Part shown: positions 1 through 5,856 of the stretch, in pieces | How positions within the stretch are numbered: position 1 is the first letter of the stretch | Layout: the number at the start of each line of letters is the position of its first letter | From: Actinomycetota bacterium | GTDB taxonomy: Bacteria > Actinomycetota > Actinomycetes > Streptosporangiales > Streptosporangiaceae | Direction of reading: 5' to 3' | Assembly: GCA_003168295.1 (NCBI GenBank) | Contig: PMST01000279.1 | Span: forward strand, 34,112-42,964 | DNA length: 8,853 bases | Translations under genes and position numbers: made by a program | Notes under the pieces: generated by a model | What the model was told of the DNA's origin: nothing | Seen by the model: the letters and a program-made list of their open reading frames with translations, nothing else | Databases searched by the model: none

Positions 1-1149
1 GGCCACGCCCAGCGGGACGTGGCGATCGCCAGCGAGCTGCGCAAGCTGCATCCTGATCTTCAGATCGACTGGCTCGCCCAGCATCCGGTCACCAGGGTGC
101 TGGAGGCGCGCGGTGAGCGCGTTCACCCGGCCAGCGCATACCTGGCCAATGAGTCCGGGCACATCGAGTCCGAGTCGGCCGAACACGACCTGCACGCCTT
201 CCAGGCCATCCGGCGGATGGATGAGATCCTGCTGGCCAACTTCATGATCTTCCACGACCTGGCCCGCGAGGAGGACTACGACCTGTGGATCGGCGACGAA
301 GCCTGGGAGCTCGACTACTACCTGCACGAGAACCCCGAGCAGAAGCACGCCGCCTACGCCTGGCTCACCGATTTCGTCGGCTGGCTGCCGATGCCCGACG
401 GCGGCCCGCGCGAGGCGTTCGTCACCGCCGACTACAACGCCGAGATGATCGAGCACATCGCCCGCTATCCCCGCGTCCGCGACCGGGCCATCTTCGTCGG
501 CGACCCCGACGACATCGTCCCGGACGCATTCGGCCCCGGGCTGCCGCTGATCCGCGACTGGACCGAGCAGCACTACGACTTCCCCGGGTACGTCACCGGC
601 TTCGACCCGCGCCAGCTCGGCGACCGGCAAGCACTCGGCTACCGCGACGACGAGCGCGTCTGCATCGTGACCGTCGGTGGCTCGGGGGTCGGCGGACACC
701 TGCTGCAGCGCGTGATCGCCGCGTTCCCCGAAGCCAAGCAGCGAGTGCCCGGCCTGCGGATGATCGTAGTGACTGGCCCGCGGATCGACCCCGGCAGCCT
801 CCCGGCTCACGACGGCCTGGAAGTGCGGCCCTACGTCCACGAGCTCTACCGGCACCTGGCCATCTGTGATCTCGCCGTCGTCCAGGGCGGGCTGACCACG
901 GCGATGGAGCTGACCGCGAGCCGGCGGCCGTTCCTGTACTTCCCGCTGCGCCACCACTTCGAGCAGAACCTCCACGTACGCCACCGGCTGGACCGCTACC
1001 GGGCCGGGCGGTGCATGGACTACCAGACTGCGGGACCGGCCGACATCGCTGCGGCGATCGCCAGCGAGATCGGCCGTGAGGTCGACTACCGCACGGTTGC
1101 CACCGACGGCGCCGCCCGCGCGGCGGCCCTGCTCGCCAACCTCCTCTAG
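1..1149 (+). CDS. GT-B fold glycosyltransferase (MurG/MGT-like), 5' end cut by window edge
   Basis: The frame is open from base 1, so the true start lies to the left; the GTG at 19 is internal. The first visible residues, GHAQRD, fit the glycine-rich N-terminal loop of GT-B enzymes, which normally sits just after a short first beta strand, so perhaps only 10-20 residues are missing. There are 382 visible residues. The second domain begins near residue 223 with VTVGGSGVGG. The nucleotide-sugar donor site is around residues 295-323, where QGGLTTAMEL followed by HFEQN corresponds to the HGGxGT...DQxxN pattern of MurG and macrolide-type transferases. The usual His of that motif is Gln here (residue 295). 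No signal peptide or membrane segment is visible. By family the enzyme should move a sugar from an NDP-sugar to an acceptor; donor and acceptor cannot be read from the sequence. It lies upstream of a phosphohexomutase gene on the same strand, but 524 bases separate them, so co-transcription is doubtful. Fold assignment is fairly sure; function is not. Confidence 0.8.
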   Translation, partial: GHAQRDVAIASELRKLHPDLQIDWLAQHPVTRVLEARGERVHPASAYLANESGHIESESAEHDLHAFQAIRRMDEILLANFMIFHDLAREEDYDLWIGDEAWELDYYLHENPEQKHAAYAWLTDFVGWLPMPDGGPREAFVTADYNAEMIEHIARYPRVRDRAIFVGDPDDIVPDAFGPGLPLIRDWTEQHYDFPGYVTGFDPRQLGDRQALGYRDDERVCIVTVGGSGVGGHLLQRVIAAFPEAKQRVPGLRMIVVTGPRIDPGSLPAHDGLEVRPYVHELYRHLAICDLAVVQGGLTTAMELTASRRPFLYFPLRHHFEQNLHVRHRLDRYRAGRCMDYQTAGPADIAAAIASEIGREVDYRTVATDGAARAAALLANLL

Positions 1150-1174
1150 CAATCGGCGCCCCGGCCTGGAAGTT

Positions 1175-1208
1175 GTTCCTCTACCCGGACGATGCCCGGT
1201 AGAGGAAC
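1175..1208 (+). terminator. Strong hairpin 26 nt after the glycosyltransferase stop
   Basis: Perfect 11-bp arms GTTCCTCTACC (1175-1185) and GGTAGAGGAAC (1198-1208) enclose a 12-nt loop. No U-run follows, which is common for actinomycete terminators. Its position directly behind the stop codon supports a transcription terminator for the upstream gene. The structure is seen directly; the role is inferred. Confidence 0.7.
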
Positions 1209-1324
1209 GCCGCACATGGCTCGGACACGCTGGCAATAGCTCAGATTCATCGGCAGAGGACACCACGTCGTCACCACAGCCCGTAACTCCCACAGTTGAA
1301 GATCTTCTTAGCTACGCTTCTTTT

Positions 1325-1353
1325 GTAACGAAACGTAACGACGTGACGAAACG
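1325..1353. promoter_or_regulatory. GTAACG/GTGACG tandem repeat array, candidate regulator binding site
   Basis: GTAACG occurs at 1325-1330 and 1335-1340, and GTGACG at 1343-1348. The 11-mers GTAACGAAACG (1325-1335) and GTGACGAAACG (1343-1353) differ at one base and are 18 bp apart. Tandem GTAAC/GAAAC half-sites about one helical turn apart are typical of OmpR/PhoB-family regulators such as actinobacterial GlnR and MtrA (general knowledge). Which regulator binds here, if any, is inference. The nearest downstream gene is the mutase, about 320 bases away. Confidence 0.4.
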
Positions 1354-1359
1354 AAATTT

Positions 1360-1394
1360 GCTGAGGGTGAATCTATCGGGGAGCGCTGAGGGTG
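1360..1394. repeat. 10-bp direct repeat GCTGAGGGTG
   Basis: Exact copies of GCTGAGGGTG lie at 1360-1369 and 1385-1394, 25 bp start to start, directly after the GTAACG array. Seen directly; function unknown. Confidence 0.6.
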
Positions 1395-1448
1395 GCGCGC
1401 GCGAGAGGCCGGGCCGCCGCAGCAAGGCCCCGGGCCGGTGCCGGTGTC

Positions 1449-1480
1449 CCCGGGCGGATCCGGTAGGAGGATCCGCCGGG
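1449..1480. other. GC-rich hairpin in the intergenic region
   Basis: GGCGGATCC (1453-1461) and GGATCCGCC (1469-1477) form perfect 9-bp arms around a 7-nt loop. CCC (1449-1451) and GGG (1478-1480) extend the stem past one bulged G. No gene end is nearby on either strand, so this is not obviously a terminator; it may be part of a leader or small RNA. Confidence 0.55.
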
Positions 1481-1482
1481 TG

Positions 1483-1500
1483 GTGGACATGCATCTCCAC
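1483..1500. promoter_or_regulatory. Near-perfect 18-bp dyad, possible operator
   Basis: GTGGA-C-ATGCAT-C-TCCAC is an inverted repeat broken only by the C/C pair at 1488 and 1495. It lies three bases after the 1449-1480 hairpin. Such compact dyads are typical binding sites for dimeric repressors (for example GntR, MarR or TetR families), but no regulator gene is in the window to connect with it. Confidence 0.35.
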
Positions 1501-1639
1501 GAGCCAACCGAGGCCATCACAAGTTTATCGTGGCGTCGATGGTCAACCGACGGGCAGGTCGGACATTTTCGGACTTGGCGTGTGGCACTTGGCCGCACTG
1601 GATCCACCGCGGAACCTCGATCCACCACAATCTTTGGGC

Positions 1640-1645
1640 TACCGT
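1640..1645 (+). promoter_or_regulatory. Possible -10 element for the phosphohexomutase gene
   Basis: TACCGT fits the actinomycete TAnnnT -10 pattern and would place the transcript start about 22 nt before the GTG at 1674. The hexamer 17 bp upstream (TCGATC) is only a weak -35 match. Low-confidence inference. Confidence 0.25.
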
Positions 1646-1673
1646 GAGGTGGAGTGCAAGCAGATTGGCGTGA

Positions 1674-3458
1674 GTGGTGGAAGCGACGGGTGAGGCCGGG
1701 CTCCGGGCTGCGGTCGAGGCGTGGATCGCGGATGACCCTGACGCGGGCGACCAAGCCGAGCTGCGGACGCTGCTTGATCGGGCGGATGCGGGCGCCGAAT
1801 TGCGAGATCGGTTCGCGGGGCGGCTTCGGTTCGGGACGGCCGGGCTGCGCGGGGCGGTCGCCGCGGGGCCGAACCGGATGAACCGCGCCGTGGTCAGGGC
1901 CGCGACCGCGGCGGTGGCGGGCTGGCTGCTGGAATCTGGTCCCGGCGCGACTGGTCCCGGCGCAGCGGGTAACGGCGCTGGCGTGGTGGTGGGCTGCGAC
2001 GCGCGGCATCGGTCGGCGGACTTTGCCGACGAGGCGGCGAGGGTGCTGGCGGGCGCGGGCATCGCGGTGCACCTGCTGCCGCGGCCGTGCCCCACTCCCC
2101 TGCTCGCGTTCGCGGTCCGTCATCTGGGTGCCGCAGCGGGCGTGATGATTACCGCGAGCCACAACCCGGCCGCGGACAACGGGTACAAGCTCTACCTGAG
2201 CGACGGCGCCCAGGTGATACCGCCCGTCGATGCCGAGATCGAGCAGCGGATCGCCAGCCTGGGGCCGCTGGCACAGATTCCGGTCGCCGAGGCCGGGAGC
2301 CCGCTGATCATCCGGGACGGCGATGAGGTGGCCCAGGCGTACCTCGACGCGGTGGCTGGCCCGGAAGCCCGTGGGCCCGCCGGGCCGGAGCTGAACGTGG
2401 TCTACACGCCGATGCACGGGGTGGCCGGGGACCTCATGCTGCGGGCTATCCGGCAGGCGGGCTTCGAGCCCCCGCACGTGGTGGCGGTGCAAGCAGAACC
2501 CGATCCGGACTTCCCGACGGTCGCGTTTCCCAACCCGGAGGAGCCGGGCGCCCTCGATCTGGCGCTGGCCGATGCGCGACGGCTCGGGGCCGAGCTCGTC
2601 GTGGCCAGCGATCCGGACGGCGACCGGCTGGCCGTGGCCGTACCCGAACCTGCGGACGGCACCGGCCTCTCGCCTGCCGCCGCGGGCGACTGGCGTGTGC
2701 TGACCGGAGACCAGGTGGGTGCGCTGCTCGGCGCCAGCCTGCTGGAGCGGACGGCGGCGCAGGCCATGCCGGGGGCGCGGCTGGTGGCCTCCACCATCGT
2801 CTCCTCGACGCTGCTGACCAAGATCGCGGCCGCCGCGGGCGTCGGGTACGCGGAGACCCTGACCGGGTTCAAATGGATCGCCCGGGCGGGTGACGGCCTG
2901 CCTGGGACTCGCTTCATCTTCGGCTACGAGGAGGCGCTCGGCTACGCGGTCGGCGACGTGGTGCGAGACAAGGACGGCATCGGCGCGGCGCTGGCCATGC
3001 TCTGGCTCGCGACCAACGCCAAGGCCGCCGGACGCTGCGTGCTCGAAATGTACGACGCGCTGGAAACAGCACACGGCGTGCACCTGACGTCCCAGCTGAC
3101 CCTGCGCACCGCCGAACCAGCCCAGGTCATGAGCCTGCTCCGGGCCGATCCCCCGGCGGAATTCGGCGGTGAGCCGGTGCTCGGCATGGTGGACCTGACC
3201 GACAGCCAGGAACGCCCCACCGGGACCGCCCCGCCGCACCCGGCACACCCGCCGCTCCCAGCCGCGGATGTACTGATCTTCCGGCTTCCCGGCGCCCGGG
3301 TCGTGCTCCGCCCGAGCGGTACCGAACCGAAAACCAAGTGCTACATCGAGATCACCGAACCGCTCGCGGGCCGCTCGCTGGCCGCGGCCCGCCACGCCGC
3401 GGCGCAGCGGCTGGCTCCGCTGCGGTCCGCGCTCGAAGCCGTGCTGGCCGAGGCCTGA
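1674..3458 (+). CDS. Phosphohexomutase (phosphoglucomutase/phosphomannomutase)
   Basis: This alpha-D-phosphohexomutase of 594 residues should interconvert hexose 1- and 6-phosphates (glucose or mannose), feeding cell-wall and nucleotide-sugar synthesis in the cytoplasm. All four family signatures are present: LRFGTAGLRG at 51-60; the catalytic loop TASHNP with the phosphoserine at Ser162; the metal-binding loop DPDGD at 313-317; the sugar-recognition loop GYEEALGY at 417-424; and the C-terminal phosphate loop RPSGTEPK at 546-553. Length is slightly above the usual 540-570, partly from a Gly/Ala/Pro insertion near 88-103. An in-frame stop at 1671 limits the start to GTG 1674 or GTG 1677; neither has a well-spaced ribosome binding site (GAGGTGGAG at 1646-1654 is too far upstream). 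The EEALGY-type sugar loop and overall layout resemble actinobacterial pmmB/pgm-type mutases, but glucose versus mannose preference cannot be decided. A weak hairpin and a leader-like ORF follow it. Confidence 0.93.
   Translation: MVEATGEAGLRAAVEAWIADDPDAGDQAELRTLLDRADAGAELRDRFAGRLRFGTAGLRGAVAAGPNRMNRAVVRAATAAVAGWLLESGPGATGPGAAGNGAGVVVGCDARHRSADFADEAARVLAGAGIAVHLLPRPCPTPLLAFAVRHLGAAAGVMITASHNPAADNGYKLYLSDGAQVIPPVDAEIEQRIASLGPLAQIPVAEAGSPLIIRDGDEVAQAYLDAVAGPEARGPAGPELNVVYTPMHGVAGDLMLRAIRQAGFEPPHVVAVQAEPDPDFPTVAFPNPEEPGALDLALADARRLGAELVVASDPDGDRLAVAVPEPADGTGLSPAAAGDWRVLTGDQVGALLGASLLERTAAQAMPGARLVASTIVSSTLLTKIAAAAGVGYAETLTGFKWIARAGDGLPGTRFIFGYEEALGYAVGDVVRDKDGIGAALAMLWLATNAKAAGRCVLEMYDALETAHGVHLTSQLTLRTAEPAQVMSLLRADPPAEFGGEPVLGMVDLTDSQERPTGTAPPHPAHPPLPAADVLIFRLPGARVVLRPSGTEPKTKCYIEITEPLAGRSLAAARHAAAQRLAPLRSALEAVLAEA
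1936..1963 (+). repeat. 13-bp tandem repeat inside the phosphohexomutase gene
   Basis: CTGGTCCCGGCGC occurs at 1936-1948 and again at 1951-1963, a 15-bp period that keeps the frame and encodes two GPGA units near residues 89-98. It looks like a recent in-frame duplication in a loop between the N-terminal helix and the GCDAR strand, and it is not in a catalytic motif. Confidence 0.6.
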
Positions 3459-3475
3459 CCGGTCGCCCTAGCGCG

Positions 3476-3506
3476 GCCGGGTTCAGCATGAGACGGGCCA
3501 CCCGGC
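3476..3506 (+). terminator. Weak hairpin after the phosphohexomutase stop
   Basis: GCCGGGT (3476-3482) pairs with ACCCGGC (3500-3506) across a 17-nt loop, starting 18 nt after the stop at 3458. The long loop and absence of a U-run make it a poor terminator. It could instead belong to the leader of the small ORF that starts at 3527. Confidence 0.3.
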
Positions 3507-3517
3507 AATGGCATGTT

Positions 3518-3524
3518 AGGAGGG
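3518..3524 (+). promoter_or_regulatory. Shine-Dalgarno of the 14-codon leader ORF
   Basis: AGGAGGG sits just before the ATG at 3527. Spacing is short (about 3 nt after AGGAGG) but the match to the anti-SD is complete, which is the main reason to think the small ORF is translated. Confidence 0.5.
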
Positions 3525-3526
3525 TA

Positions 3527-3571
3527 ATGCGCCTGGGCGGCCACTACGTGAACGGCGTACTTCGACAGTAG
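3527..3571 (+). CDS. Putative 14-residue leader peptide MRLGGHYVNGVLRQ
   Basis: This ATG-to-TAG frame encodes MRLGGHYVNGVLRQ. It has a full AGGAGG just upstream, and its TAG (3569-3571) overlaps the AGGAGG (3570-3575) that serves the next frame, with 10 nt between stop and the next ATG. This tight arrangement suggests translational coupling or a leader peptide controlling the downstream hydrolase gene. The peptide has no run of a single amino acid of the kind expected for classical attenuation, and no hydrophobic segment. I do not recognise it as a known family. The downstream gene is decayed, so the leader may be a relic too. Translation is inferred only from the ribosome binding site and geometry. 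Confidence 0.45.
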   Translation: MRLGGHYVNGVLRQ

Positions 3572-3575
3572 GAGG
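3570..3575 (+). promoter_or_regulatory. Shine-Dalgarno of the hydrolase pseudogene
   Basis: AGGAGG lies 6 nt before the ATG at 3582, an ideal spacing. It fixes the original start of the decayed gene and shows that its translation signal is still intact although the reading frame is broken. Confidence 0.7.
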
Positions 3576-3581
3576 TCACTA

Positions 3582-3847
3582 ATGAGCTCCGCTTTCGACG
3601 GGACGGCCATCGACAAGGTACTGCGGGATGCGGTGTACTCCGGTGCCGTTCCGCACGTCGCCGCGATAGCCGCCGACCGCGACGGCGTCATCTACCAAGG
3701 TGCGGCGGGCCCGCGGAAAGCCGGCCAGAGCGATCCGGTCACCGTGGACGCGTTGTTCCGGATCATGTCCATGACCATGATGCCTGCACGGTGGCCGCGC
3801 TCCAGCAGATGGAGCAGGGCAACCTCGACCTGGACAGCGCCGCTCCC
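3582..3847 (+). pseudogene. Decayed serine beta-lactamase/esterase (class C-like), frameshifted and truncated
   Basis: The start MSSAFDGTAIDKVLRDAVYS, the segment AAIAADRDGVIYQGAAGPR, and FRIMSMT match the N-terminus of class C-type beta-lactamase/EstB-like esterases. These are serine hydrolases of about 380-430 residues that use an SxxK motif. Three lesions are visible. First, the motif reads S63-M-T-M66, so the catalytic Lys is Met (ATG in place of AAG). Second, the homologous continuation CTVAALQQMEQGNLDLDSAAP resumes at 3785 in another frame, consistent with loss of one base around 3782-3784. Third, similarity stops at about 3847, where the convergent ribF stop codon begins, leaving roughly the first 90 residues and removing the Tyr and C-terminal motifs. 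The leader ORF and ribosome binding site upstream remain intact. A sequencing error could explain the frameshift, but not the truncation or the Lys loss together. No product with activity is expected. Confidence 0.85.
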
Positions 3848-4792
3848 CTAGGCGGTCAGGGCACGGGCCTGGCTCACGTCCTGGTGCATCTGGGTGACCA
3901 GGGCCTCGATGGAGTCGAACCGCTCGGTGCCGCGGAGCCTGGCGGCGAAATCGATCGCGGCATGGGCTCCGTAGAGGTCTAGGTCGTCCCGGTCAAGCGC
4001 GTACGCCTCGACGGTTCGGTCGCCGACGCCGAACGTCGGGTTGGTACCGACCGAAATCGCCGCCGGCCAGCGGCTGACCTCGGATCCGTCCAGGTCCAGG
4101 CTGGTCAGCCAGCCGGCGTACACCCCGTCGGCGGGAGTAGCGGTATACGGCGGGGTCTCCAGGTTCGCGGTCGGAAAGCCGAGCCCACGGCCGCGCATGT
4201 GACCGCGGACGACGACACCCTCCACCCGGTGCGGGCGGCCGAGGGCCTGGGCGGCGGCCACCACGTCGCCGACGGCCAGGCGCTCCCTGATGTAGGTCGA
4301 GGAAATCGTCACGCCGTCGACCACCAGCAGCGGGACGCCCTCGGCGGTGAAGTCATACTTCTCGCCCAGCCGCGCGAGCAGGGACACGTCCCCCGCGGCC
4401 TTGTGGCCGAACCGGAAGTTCTCCCCCACCACCACGACCGCCGCGTGCAGCCGTTCGGACAACACGACCCGGATGAACTCATCCGGGCTGAGCCGGGAGA
4501 ATTCCAGGCTGAACGGGAGCACGAGGACGGCGTCGGCGCCCAGGCCGGCCAGCAGCTCCGCCCGCCGCCGCGAGGTGGTGAGAAGCGGCGGGTGCGACCC
4601 CGGCCTGACGACCTCGTCCGGGTGCGGGTCGAAGGTGATCACCACGACCGGCAGGTTCCTGGCCTGGGCGATCTCACGAGCCCGCTCGACGAGGCGCTGG
4701 TGGCCGCGATGCACGCCGTCGAACTCGCCGATCGTCGCGACGCACGCACCCCAGCCGGAAGGCACTTCGGCCAAGCCGTACCAGCGGTACAC
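3848..4792 (-). CDS. ribF: Bifunctional riboflavin kinase / FAD synthetase
   Basis: RibF converts riboflavin to FMN and FMN to FAD in the cytosol. I choose the GTG at 4792 (314 residues, VYRWYGL...) because GAAGGAGGA precedes it (complement of 4802-4810) and conserved sequence begins there; the longer TTG start at 4825 would place that ribosome binding site inside the gene. The N-terminal adenylyltransferase domain has GEFDGVHRGH at 22-31, TFDPHP at 53-58, GENFRFG at 123-129 and SSTYIRE at 164-170. The C-terminal flavokinase domain has GRGLGFPTAN at 201-210, GTNPTFG at 239-245 and the expected catalytic Glu at 252. Length is normal and no key residue is missing. It follows truB as in most actinobacteria, but 115 nt away and with its own possible promoter. 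Its stop codon abuts the 3' edge of the opposing hydrolase remnant, so the rpsO gene often found next is not there. Confidence 0.95.
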   Translation of the reverse strand: MYRWYGLAEVPSGWGACVATIGEFDGVHRGHQRLVERAREIAQARNLPVVVITFDPHPDEVVRPGSHPPLLTTSRRRAELLAGLGADAVLVLPFSLEFSRLSPDEFIRVVLSERLHAAVVVVGENFRFGHKAAGDVSLLARLGEKYDFTAEGVPLLVVDGVTISSTYIRERLAVGDVVAAAQALGRPHRVEGVVVRGHMRGRGLGFPTANLETPPYTATPADGVYAGWLTSLDLDGSEVSRWPAAISVGTNPTFGVGDRTVEAYALDRDDLDLYGAHAAIDFAARLRGTERFDSIEALVTQMHQDVSQARALTA

Positions 4793-4801
4793 GATCCCCG
4801 T

Positions 4802-4830
4802 TCCTCCTTCGTCGCCAGACCCCAAGCCTA
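4802..4830 (-). promoter_or_regulatory. Candidate ribF -10 element and Shine-Dalgarno
   Basis: On the minus strand TAGGCT (complement of 4825-4830) fits the TAnnnT -10 pattern, and GAAGGAGGA (complement of 4802-4810) lies about 10 nt before the GTG at 4792. No good -35 is visible. The Shine-Dalgarno is solid and decides the start; the promoter is a guess. Confidence 0.4.
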
Positions 4831-4869
4831 ACCATGACCGCCGACGGGCCGCGATCAGGTTACGGCCGA

Positions 4870-4884
4870 TACGTTAACGGCGTA
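4870..4884. repeat. 15-mer near-identical to a segment of the leader ORF
   Basis: TACGTTAACGGCGTA here matches TACGTGAACGGCGTA at 3545-3559 at 14 of 15 positions, in the same orientation, and both are preceded by GGCC. The two copies flank ribF. This copy is also an imperfect dyad (ATACG at 4869-4873, CGTAT at 4881-4885) in the truB-ribF spacer. One such match could arise by chance in a window of this size. Confidence 0.4.
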
Positions 4885-4907
4885 TGACCGGCCGGCCCCG
4901 GCACGCC

Positions 4908-5828
4908 TCAGGCGAAGACCACCAGCGGCCGGGCCTGCCCGGACTCTTCGGTCAGCAAGGCGATGAGCGTGCCGTCAGGCGCGTAGGCGGCCGTGGGGGT
5001 CCGCGGGTCGGTGACGGCGGCTGGGCCGGTCACACCGGTGCGGTCGGCACCTGCGGCCGCCGCGAGACGGCCGCCGTGGGCCAGCCGCCGGGCCTCGTCC
5101 GCGGTCAGCTGACGGCCGGGGAAGGCCGTGGAGGCCGCCTGGGCCAGCGGCAGCACCTCGAAGCTCTCAGCGAGCTGGTCCAGGGTGTGAGCCTGATCTA
5201 TGCCGTACCCGCCCACCCGGGTGCGGCGCAGCCGGGTCAGGTGCCCGCCGGCGCCGACGGCCGCGCCGAGATCACGAGCCAGGGCCCTGATGTACGTGCC
5301 GCTCGAGCAGCGCACGGTCGCATCGAGATCCATCAGCCCGTCCTGCTTCGCCGGGCGCACCGCGGTGACCGTGAACTCGTGCACCGTCACCGGCCTGGGC
5401 TTGAGTTCCGGAGCGGCACCCGCCCTGGTCAGCCGGTAGGCGCGCTGGCCATCGACCTTGATGGCGCTGACCGCGGGCGGTACCTGCTGGATCTCGCCGG
5501 TCAGGCCGGCCACCGCCTTGGCCAGCGTCTCCGCGGAAACGCCCGCCGCCGACGCGGTGCCCGTGATCTCGCCTTCCGCGTCATCGGTGCTGGTCGACTG
5601 GCCGAGCCTGATCGTGGCGGCGTATTCCTTCTCGGTCAGGGTCAGGTATCCGAGCAGCCTGGTGGCCTTCTCCACGCCGACCACCAGGACGCCGGTCGCC
5701 ATCGGATCCAGGGTGCCCGCGTGTCCGACCCTTCTGGTTCCGGCCAGCCGCCGGATCCGCGCCACGACGTCATGCGACGTCATGCCGCCCGGTTTGTCCA
5801 CGATGACAAGGCCGCTCGGGACGCTCAT
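4908..5828 (-). CDS. truB: tRNA pseudouridine(55) synthase TruB
   Basis: TruB isomerises U55 in the T-loop of tRNAs to pseudouridine and assists tRNA folding. The 306-residue product starts MSVPSGLVIVDKPGGMTSHD. It carries the family signature GHAGTLDPMATGVL with the nucleophilic Asp at 41, the active-site Tyr at 69 (KEYAATIRLG), QQVPPAVSAIKVDGQRAY from about 114, and CSSGTYIRALARDLG with Arg181. Residues after about 230 form the variable C-terminal RNA-binding region ending in GQARPLVVFA. Length is usual for actinobacteria. The ATG at 5828 lies 28 nt after the rbfA stop with only a weak CAGGG ribosome binding site, so coupling to upstream translation is likely. The gene sits between rbfA and ribF as in the standard cluster. 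Confidence 0.97.
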   Translation of the reverse strand: MSVPSGLVIVDKPGGMTSHDVVARIRRLAGTRRVGHAGTLDPMATGVLVVGVEKATRLLGYLTLTEKEYAATIRLGQSTSTDDAEGEITGTASAAGVSAETLAKAVAGLTGEIQQVPPAVSAIKVDGQRAYRLTRAGAAPELKPRPVTVHEFTVTAVRPAKQDGLMDLDATVRCSSGTYIRALARDLGAAVGAGGHLTRLRRTRVGGYGIDQAHTLDQLAESFEVLPLAQAASTAFPGRQLTADEARRLAHGGRLAAAAGADRTGVTGPAAVTDPRTPTAAYAPDGTLIALLTEESGQARPLVVFA

Positions 5829-5856
5829 GCCCTGTTTCCCGCCCGCCGGTCGTCGC

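Larger units (their letters stand above)
1150..1673. other. 524-base gene-free region rich in repeats and dyads
   Basis: I find no convincing gene here on either strand; open frames show no recognisable family and lack good ribosome binding sites. In order the stretch holds: a terminator hairpin (1175-1208); a 10-bp palindrome GAAGATCTTC near 1300; an AT-richer patch around 1300-1360 with GTAACG-type repeats; a 10-bp direct repeat (1360-1394); a hairpin (1449-1480); an 18-bp imperfect palindrome (1483-1500); and two GATCCACC copies 18 bp apart (1601-1608, 1619-1626). The TCCACC at 1621-1626 can also pair with GGTGGA at 1648-1653 just before the mutase gene. The size and density of these elements suggest regulatory DNA, possibly with an unannotated small RNA, but no function is shown. 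Confidence 0.6.

Noticed and set aside
1312..1500. A 62-codon minus-strand frame in the intergenic region
   Set aside because: The GTG start lies inside the 1483-1500 dyad, no ribosome binding site precedes it, and no family is recognisable; the repeats in its tail simply reflect the GTAACG array.
1438..1647. A 69-codon plus-strand frame in the intergenic region
   Set aside because: No Shine-Dalgarno, it overlaps the hairpin and dyad, and the product resembles no family; not enough to call a gene.
1308..3395. A 695-codon open frame antisense to the phosphohexomutase gene
   Set aside because: It mirrors the GC-biased codon positions of the real gene, its translation is Arg/Gly/His-rich without any family motif, and the sense strand has all catalytic motifs of the mutase.
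3791..3982. A plus-strand frame running through the hydrolase fragment into ribF
   Set aside because: Only its first part (to about 3847) is hydrolase sequence after the frameshift; the rest is antisense ribF.
4834..4887. A 17-codon frame ending YVNGV in the truB-ribF spacer as a gene
   Set aside because: It has no ribosome binding site and runs opposite to the flanking genes; kept only as part of the repeat observation.
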